Assembly: GCF_904849725.1 (NCBI RefSeq)
Contig: NC_058519.1
Span: forward strand, 361,181,974-361,245,973
DNA from: Hordeum vulgare subsp. vulgare
Taxonomy: Eukaryota; Streptophyta; Magnoliopsida; Poales; Poaceae
Direction of reading: 5' to 3'
DNA length: 64,000 nt
Below are positions 56,415 through 64,000 of this stretch, one piece after another (positions within the stretch are counted from its first letter, which is position 1; each line of letters starts with the position of its first letter). Under the pieces are notes generated by a model. That model was not told the origin of the DNA. It made no database searches and saw nothing but the letters and a program-made list of their open reading frames with translations. The position numbers were made by a program, and so were the translations under genes.

Positions 56415-58948
56415 AGGAAATCATTAAGGAAACAATGTTTTGACATCCATTTGTCAGATTTCATAATTGAAAAAGGAAGCAAGTGCTAACATAATTCCCA
56501 CACACTTTAGCATCGCTATGGGTGATTCATTGAGTCAGAAACCTATTTGCGATAAGTCCAGATTTAGAAATGGTGACATTTATCATCATCATCTTTTTTC
56601 CTCTTAAAGATCCATTTGTACTTAACAGCCTTATGACCGTGAGGTAATTCTTCCAAAGTCCATACTTTGTTTTCATACATGGATCCTTTCTTGGATTTCA
56701 TGGCCTCACGACATTTGATGGAATCCAAGCCCACCATCACTTCTCCATAGGTCGTAGGTTGATTGTTGTCCAACAAAATGACCTCCAAAATAGGATTGCC
56801 ATACTACTCAGGAGCAATACACGTCCTTGTCGACCTATAAGGTTCGGTAGTAACTTGATCTGAAGATTCATGATCATCATCATTAGCTTCCTCTTCAACA
56901 CATGTAGACGCCACAGGAACATCTTCCTGCACCCTGCTACTCTCTAGTTGAAGTGACGATTCAATAAACTCATCAAGTTACACCATCCTCCCACTCATTT
57001 CTTTCGAGAAAAACTCTTTCTCGAGAAACGACCCGTTCTTAGCAACAAACACTTTACCTTTAGATCGGAGGTAGAAGGTATACCCAACTCTTTCCTTTGG
57101 GTATCCTATGAAGACGCACTTATCCACTTTGGGTTAGAGCTTATCACGCTGAAGCCTTTTGACATAAGCGTCGCAGCCCAGAACTTTTAAGAAATGACAA
57201 CTTAGGTTTCTTGCCAATCCATAGTTCATAAGGTGTCATCTCAACAGATTTAGATGGTGGCCTACTTAAATTGAGTATGGTTGTGTATAATGCATAACCC
57301 CAAAACGATAGTGGCAAATCGGTAAGAGACATCATAGTATGCACCATATGTAATAGAGCACAGATATAACTTACGAACACACCATCTCACTATGGTGTTC
57401 CAGAAGGCATGAGTTGTGAAACAATTTCCACATTGTCTTAAATATGTACCAAACTTGTAACTCGGGTTTTCACCTCTACAATCATATCGTAGACATTTCA
57501 TCTTCCTGTCAGGATGATCTTCAACTTCACTCTGAAATTGCTTGTACTTTTCAACATTTAAGACTTGTGATTTATCAACTAAATATACACATATCTACTC
57601 AAATTATGTGTGAATTAGAAAACTAACGATACAACTGCGTGCTTCAACACTTGTTGGACTGTATACATCAAAATGTATTATTTCCAATAAGTCACTTGTT
57701 TGTTCCATCTCACTGGAAAATGGGGTCCTTACTCTTCTTGTCTATGAGGCATGGTTCGCATGTCTCAAGCGAGTCAAAATCTAGTGAGTCCAAAGATCCA
57801 TAAGCATGGAGTTTCTTCACGCGTTTTACAGAAATAGGCATGGTTTGCTTATCTCAAGCAATTTAAAATATGGTGATTCCAAAGATCCATCAGCATGGAG
57901 TTTCTTCATGCGTTTTACACCAATATGACCTGAGCGGCAATGCCACAAGTAAGTAGTACTATCATGACTAACTTTACATATTTTGGCATCAATACTATGC
58001 CCATGTGTATCACTACGATCGAGACTCCGTAAACCATTCACATTGGGTGCATGATCGTAAAATATATTATTCATGCTAACAAAATATCCCATTATTCTCT
58101 AACTTACATAAATAATCATATCGCAATAATCAAAATCAATATAATGTTCATGCTCAATGCACACACCAAATAACATTTATTTAGGTTTACCACTAATCCC
58201 GAAGGTAGATGGAGCGTGTGATGGTGATCACATCAACCTTGGAAACACATCCAACACATATCGACACCTCGCCCTTAGCTAGTCACTGTTGTTTCCGCAA
58301 CTCCTATGTAAAGTTACTAATATTAGCAAGTGAACTGGTATCAAATGCCCAGGGGCTACAACCAGCACTAGTAAGGCACATGTCAATAACATGTATATCA
58401 ACTATACTTTTGTTGGCATTGCGAGCCTCCTTATCTGCCAAGCATCTGCGACAGTTCTGCTTTCAGTGATTGTTCCCCTCACAACAAAAGCACTCAGTCT
58501 TGGGTTTGGGTCCAACCTTGGGTTTCTTCATTGGAATGACAACTGCCTTTCCATTCTCTAAGTTTCCCTTCTTGCCCTCGCCCTTCTTAAAACTAGCGGT
58601 CTAACCATCAAACCTGGATGCTCCTTCTTGATTTCTACCTTCACGGTGTAAAACATCACGAATATCTTAGGGATCATCATCTCCATCCCTGGTATGTTAT
58701 ATTTCATCATGAAGCTCCAACAGCGTGGTGGAAGTGGCTTGGAGAACCAACTCCCGCTTGATTCAAGAGATTGTAGCACCCAGACAATCTGAGCACATAC
58801 TCATCGATTGAGCTATTCTCCTTCATATTTCAGGCAAAGAATCTTACCCGAGGTCTCCTACCTCTCAAAATGGGCACGAGCCTGAAATCCCAATTTCAGC
58901 TCATGGAACATATCATATGCTCTGTTGTCGTGGTTTTCTCAAGGTAGA
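56415..58948 (-). pseudogene. Angela/BARE-type gag-pol remains, copy 2
   Basis: Duplicate of 52450-54983 with the same stops and frameshifts, including the TGA in the zinc knuckle (58451-58492). So the element was already dead before the duplication. Subunits lie at +3965: GAG-pre-integrase 57826-58092, integrase about 57144-57501, RT start 56564-56788. Confidence 0.85.
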
Positions 58949-60380
58949 TGCCACGGGGTGGCTTATTGAGAGTGATTGGGGCCAAAAGGACGTCGACGGG
59001 CTCCAAAAATGGGATCGGGGACAAGCGGTGCGAGACACACGATGTACCCAGGTTCAGGGCCCTTCGTGGGAGGTAACACCAATAATTCTGCTAGTCTGGT
59101 TGAGGAACCGATTGGGCTACAAGGTTGCTCCTTGAGCCCTATGATGGAGGAGGAAGAAGGAGCTAGCTTGCTCTCTCTACCTCTCTTGCGTGTGTTTGTT
59201 GTGGGGTGGAACTGGCGAATCCCCTGCATGGGGTGGCTCCAACGGGTTTTATAGGCCAACCCCTGGTCTTACAATATACATACATGGCTAGGGGGACCCG
59301 GTGGCAGCCTCTTAGCCGGCCAGGGGTTCGACCAGCTAACCAGTCTCGTCATTGATAGGGCCCACCAGCTAGGGGGTCTTGCGCCCATAGGGCCTGCCGG
59401 CTAGGAGGTCTTGCACCCATACGTCCCGCCGGTCAGGGGGTATCATCGCGCCATGGTATGGGCTACACGACATGACGTCGTCTTAAGGAGGCTAGCCATG
59501 GTCAGCAGTACTGCCAATCGCACTGTAGCCATGTGGCAGTAAGTAATGGAGTGGATGGAGGTGTGCCGCTACAGTGCCACCTTGCCTAGTTGCAGACGGC
59601 TGCGGTCAGCGATACAGCTGCCTTCTTTGTAGTTGGGCGTATGCTGACCGACAGTACTTGGGTTGTTGTAGCCATGTCTCGCTGATGCGTCCCTGACGCG
59701 CCTGTCAGGGTGATGTGACAAGGGCTAACCCCCCGGCTGGCGGGTCGCTCACGAGTTGGATGCCGGGCGGCTTCGCCCTGATCCGGCCCGTGCTGCATAG
59801 CCGACCAAGAGCAGCCGGCTTAGAGGGGCAAGCGTTTGTCCATATTGTTTTGAAAAAAGGGGGAAGTGGCCTGAATGAGCCTACCCCGGGGTTATCTCCT
59901 TGTCAATAGTCCCCGAAGCAGGGAGGTCCGCCTGCTCGGGGCGGTGGACCTTGCTTGCTTGGATCCTGCGTCCATGGACCCACAGAGCCGTAGCCGAAAC
60001 ATTCGCTAGCCAGAGGCGGCCAAGGTCGCAGCTGGCCGGCGTCCCTCGGGCTGCCTGGGGCTCGTCGAAGTGCATAGAGGGGACACTACGTGTGGCGCGC
60101 TACGGCTCGCGGCCTGACATGCCACATAGGTGACATGACCGGACCGTGAGGCGGGGCTCGCTTGACCGCGGCCTGACATGCCACGTGGGTGACAAGACCG
60201 GGCCATGAGGCGGGGCACGCTTGACCGCGGCCTCGGCCCATGCACATGGATCTTTTGCGGGTTAAGGCCGACAGTTAGCATTCCCAATGCATAGTAATCT
60301 CGTCCGCACAACGTGGGAGTAGTGGGGATCGTGCGCGTCGGATCCCCTCCCCGACTACCTCGCGCGGGGTTTAAATGGAC
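56415..60380. repeat. Tandem duplication, copy 2 (3966 bp)
   Basis: Second copy of 52450-56414. By eye I count about 38 substitutions and one 1-base indel, near 1%. This copy runs on into the body of element D, so it keeps the original right flank, while copy 1 keeps the original left flank. Confidence 0.95.
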
Positions 60381-60568
60381 AGGAGGAGGGGCAGGGAGAG
60401 CCATTCGCTCCCCTTCCCCCATCCTTCATCTTCCTTCTCGTTCATCCTCCCGTGTAGAGAGAGAGTAATCTAGGCTGCATGCCCGCCGTGCCACCATACG
60501 CCATCGACACCCCTTGATATCTGTCGGCCTCCAACACCATCGGCCCCGCGCATCGAGCCACACCGGGC
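58949..60568 (+). promoter_or_regulatory. LTR-like 5' part and promoter of element D, copy 2
   Basis: Same as 54984-56414 but continuing. TTTAAAT at 60370-60376 could act as a TATA box. It is followed by a CT-rich leader (TCCCCTTCCCCCATCC, CTTCATCTTCCTTC) and, about 200 bases downstream, the ATG of the D protein. No LTR end or primer site could be identified between the leader and the gene. Confidence 0.5.
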
Positions 60569-60571
60569 TCG

Positions 60572-62295
60572 ATGACGACCAAGGGCGCCTCTGACGGCAA
60601 CAACATCAACGAGGAGTTCATCAAGTGCATCCACCACCAGCACAAGCTACTGCTAGCACGGCTTGTGGAAGCGTGCATCATGGGGGCGGAATACGCCACG
60701 GCCTCGCGGGACGGCGAGGTGGTGGTCTTCACGGAGCACTTCGCCCGGGGATTCGGATTGCCGACGAGCACCTTCTTCCGCCGGTTTGTCACACATTTTG
60801 TCTTGCAGCCCCACTACCTCGGCACCAACGCCATTTTGTTGTTGGCCTCCTTCATCTCCCTATGTGAGGGCTATTTGGGAACTCAGACGTGCGTGGACCT
60901 CTAGCGCCGACTCTTCTTCCTCAAGCAGAAGACGATGCTGAATAAAAGCACCAAGCAGAAGGAGATGACCGCCTGCAGGGCGGCCTTTGTCTACCACCAT
61001 ACGAGAGCTGGCTTCCCCAAGCTCCCACTATAGGACTCGGTGAGAAGCTGGCAGAAGGGTTTCTTCTACGTGAAGAACGTCAAGGCGGATCTAGATCTCA
61101 TCAATCTGCCCGACTTCGTCAACGCGCCCCCAGTCTCCATGCTGAACTGTGGCGGACTTGCTTTACGCCTGGTTGGCCTAGCTGACCGACTCGGAGGGCC
61201 TCACGGGTGTGGACCTGCTGACCACCATGGTGGCGCGCCGGGTACAATCGCTTCAACGCCGCCCGCACCTTATCTACCACATGGCTGTCCGGCGCGACCT
61301 ATGCTGGCTCTCCACGAAGGAGTTGAGGACGGTGCACGTGGCGAGGCGGGTGAACCTGATCTCTGCTGCCACGAAGGACGAGGGGGAGCGGGAATGGGGC
61401 AAGGCTCCCTATGATCGGCAGCATCCATCCCTCGTGGTAGGTAACACATCGTCTTCCTTTTTTTTGCCGTCTATGCCATTTTTCATGCCTGACGCCGGGT
61501 GCCTTTCGCGGTGGTAGTTGTTTCCCCGGCTGCAAGTCTACATCGTGCCGGTAGATGACTTGCCAGAGTCGGACACCGAGGAAATCGAAGACGCTCACGA
61601 AGTGGAGCCGGGGGATGCGGCCCGAGCCGGAGGCGAGGCATCGGGAGCCGACTCGACGGAGTCGGAGGAGACAGAGTCAGCTGGTGAGTTCTTTAAATTC
61701 GTGTTGTGGGGTTGTCCTACGATGATGCTGAGCCGTCGGCGTCGCGCGATGTAGCCGCCATGGAGGATCTAGAGGCCATGAAGGAGGACATCAGCGTGCC
61801 GAGGAAGTGGCTTCGCACGACCGGCCATGGCTCCGCCAGAGACAAGGCGAACGTAGGAGGGCAAGGGAAGCAACCGGTGAGCTCCTTCTTGGCTCCCAAG
61901 CGATCACCGACGTGCAGCTGGCTGGCGGCCCCGGAGGCGGCGGGAAGAAGCAACGGGTCATGCCGATGGGACCTGTCAGGCAGGCAATCCCCGTCAGCAT
62001 CGGGTAAGTCCTTCGACCGTCCTATTTCCTTTCATATTTGTTTTATTAATCGTCATTTATGTCTATCGGAACGCGTTGAGCATGGCCCCGTGTGCCCCTG
62101 GGGAGGACAATTCCGACGGCGGTGATGGAGGCCAGCGGAGTGCCGAGAAGGACCGTGTTGCATGGGCTGAGCTGGAGGTGGGGCAGAAGGCGCTGGACGA
62201 AGAGGAGCGCCGCTCGTGGGTGGAGGCTGCCTAGCAACAGGTGCGTGGATTCGACGAGTTGGGTGCCACTGCAGGACGATGATGACTGTGATCTG
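60572..62295 (+). pseudogene. Gypsy-type transposon protein of element D (PF04195-like, multi-exon, broken)
   Basis: Begins MTTKGASDGNNINEEF. The first exon holds the plant putative gypsy-type transposon domain: FGLPTSTFFRRFVTHFVLQP, LLLASFISLCEGYLG, then after a TAG at 60902 (normally Trp) RRLFFLKQK, VRSWQKGFFYVKN and INLPDFVNAPP. A TAG near 61032 and a frameshift near 61190 follow, then VDLLTTMVARRVQSLQRRPH, MSTKEL-like text and RRVNLISAA to about 61437. Likely donors: GTAGGTAAC (61437), GTGAGTTC (61683), GTGAGCTCC (61877), GTAAGTCC (62003). The later exons are acidic or Gly/Arg-rich. It is cut by the LTR at 62296. The molecular function of this protein is not known to me. Confidence 0.65.
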
Positions 62296-63810
62296 TGTTG
62301 GGTTTTCCTTGAAGAGGAACGGGTTATCACAACACAATGTGGGTAAGTATTTCCCTTAGTTATGAAACCAAGGTTTATTGAACCAATAGGAATACCAATG
62401 CTCAACCGTCTTCGGCGACTGCACACAAAGAAACAAACAACTTGCACCCAACACGGGTAAGAGGGTTGTCAATCCCCTTGATCTCGTTATTTGCAAGAAA
62501 ATGAGATGTGTAGATAATTGTGGATAATTGTAAATTGCAAAATAAAATAAAACACAAATAATGGCAGCAAGGTAATAGTAGCGTTTGTAAATATATAAGT
62601 GAATAGACGCGGGGGGCGTAGTGTTCCCTAATGGCATTTCTCATGGCAAAGGCATATGGTGGGTAAACAAATTACTGTTGGGCAATTGATGGAACAGTGA
62701 ATAATTATGCATTTCTCACGGCAATGATCATGTGGATATAGGCCGACTCCTGCCTGCACCTATTACTATTACTCCACTTCCAGAGTGCTTCTATGCTTGC
62801 CTCTCTACGTATTAACTAAAAACAGAGTAATGCTTGGAGAACAATGACATGATGTAGACAAAGTAAACTCAATTAATATTAATAAACCCCATCGTTTTAT
62901 CCTTAGTAGCAGCAACATAAAGACGCATCTTGTCCCCTTCTATCACTGGGATATAGAAATTCGCCAGGTTGAACCTACTACAATGCACCACTCCCACTGA
63001 AGAAATATTAATCTAGTTAGCCAAACTATGTCAATAGATCGGAAAGCATTATGAAGCTATCATGATCATGCAATTAAGAATTATAATAATGAGAGGTGAC
63101 TCAAATAATTTTCATGAATAATCTGAACATAAACCGACAATTCATCGGATCCCAACAAACACACCATACAGAGTGATTACATCGGATAGAACATGGTATT
63201 GAAGATCATAAGAGAGAGAAAGAGAGATTGACATCTAGGTATTGCCTACCGACCCGTAGGTCTGTGGGTAACGACTCACACATCATGGTGAGGGTACCAA
63301 GGTTTATGTAGAGGCCCTCCGTGATTGATCTCCCCTCCAACAGATCACCGGAACGTAAGTTTAGATGGCCTCCCGTCGGAACAAAGACTTCAGCGGCGGA
63401 AAAAGTGTTTCGGGTGTGCTCTTAGGGTTTTCGGAATATTTCTGAATTAATAGGCCAGAGAGGGATGTTGGGAGGTATCGAGGGGGCAGAAGCCATCAGG
63501 ATGGGGTCGCACCCTGTTGGCTTGTTCCTCCCTCGTGCGACCTCTCGTCCACTTACAATGCTTGCAGGTCTTCATATAGTCCAGAAAAAAAAATCATATT
63601 AAAGTTTTGTGGCATTTGGACTTCCTTTGGTAGGGTAAACCTGCAAAGAAAAAAACACACAGAAAACAGGAACTGGCACTAGGCACTGGGTCAATAGGTT
63701 ATTGCTAAAAAACATTATAAATTGGTATATAGATGCCCAAAAAGTATCCTAGAATGATAATATATCAGAATGTAACAATCAAAAATTATAGATACATTGG
63801 AGACGTATCA
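62296..63810 (-). repeat. 3' LTR of a minus-strand Athila-type element (G)
   Basis: The plus strand starts TGTTGGGTTTTCCTTGAAGA and ends ATTGGAGACGTATCA; on the minus strand it runs TGATACGTCTCCAATGTATC...CCCAACA. Length 1515 bp. The TGATACGTCTCC start and the tract beyond it are those of Triticeae Athila-type elements (Sabrina-like), but the other end differs from A3 and E. The internal part lies to the right. Confidence 0.8.
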
Positions 63811-64000
63811 GCATCCCCAAGCTTATTTCCTACTCGTCCTCGAGAAGGTAAATGATAAAAATAGAATTTTTGATGCGACATGTTATCCATAATGTAATCT
63901 CTTGTATGTATGATCATTGAGAAATGATGAATTAACAAACAGCAATATAATAATATTTATTAAGTATAAGCAACACAATTATTGCTTTTCAAAGTATACG
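63811..64000 (-). mobile_element. Start of the internal region of element G
   Basis: On the minus strand AAATAAGCTTGGGGATGC (polypurine tract, 63811-63828) adjoins the LTR. The remaining bases are AT-rich noncoding sequence that runs off the window. Confidence 0.7.

Noticed and set aside
60006..60422. 138-aa ORF and overlapping short ORFs in the duplicated GC-rich region (also 55621-56345 and 59586-60133)
   Set aside because: They are open frames in GC-rich LTR-like sequence, with no known domain; their presence in both copies only reflects the duplication.
1..64000. Host genes, tRNA or rRNA genes, microRNA precursors, CRISPR arrays
   Set aside because: No convincing sign was found. The matches to tRNA ends are retrotransposon primer sites, and the only long hairpin-like elements are MITEs.

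Overview
This window looks like intergenic DNA of a large grass genome, most likely a Triticeae species (wheat, barley or a relative). I found no host gene, tRNA, rRNA or CRISPR array. Almost everything is LTR retrotransposon, with a few MITEs, and nearly every reading frame is broken. Family names rest on recognition of LTR ends, primer sites and protein motifs; no database was searched.

The base layer appears to be one minus-strand Copia element of the Angela/BARE/WIS type. Its 3' LTR is at 13213-14790, its RNase H end at 14791-15227, and its RT, integrase and gag remains at 51914-54983. An Athila-type Gypsy element (A3, plus strand, 15228-51908) is inserted in it with a perfect 5-bp duplication GTACA. 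The 3' LTR of A3 is split by a non-autonomous PIF/Harbinger element (H2, 22080-51264, TAA duplication). H2 is split by a 14-kb Sirevirus-like Copia element (B-outer, 22172-50598), and B-outer is split inside gag by a second member of its own family (B-inner, 24565-38611). This gives four levels of insertion above the Angela element.

Left part (1-13212): a second Athila-type element of the same family (A-left, minus strand) sits in the Angela LTR. Its 5' LTR is broken up by a Copia-like element F (3270-7318) and another Athila-type element E (7319-about 12492), which carries a Harbinger element with a 31-bp GC-rich minisatellite. A large deletion seems to have removed the 5' ends of E and F and part of the A-left LTR.

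Right part (51914-64000): Angela remains and the start of a Gypsy-type element D are duplicated in tandem (unit 3965 bp, about 1% different). The D protein gene follows (60572-62295, broken), then the 3' LTR of another minus-strand Athila-type element (62296-63810) that runs off the window.

The B elements hold gag, pol (protease, integrase, RT, RNase H) and a large third ORF in the env-like position. The third ORF is preceded in both copies by its own TATA box, a GC-rich leader and what looks like an intron. Element F has a similar arrangement. These separately promoted third genes, and the hairpin arrays placed directly upstream of two TATA boxes in F, are the most interesting signals here.
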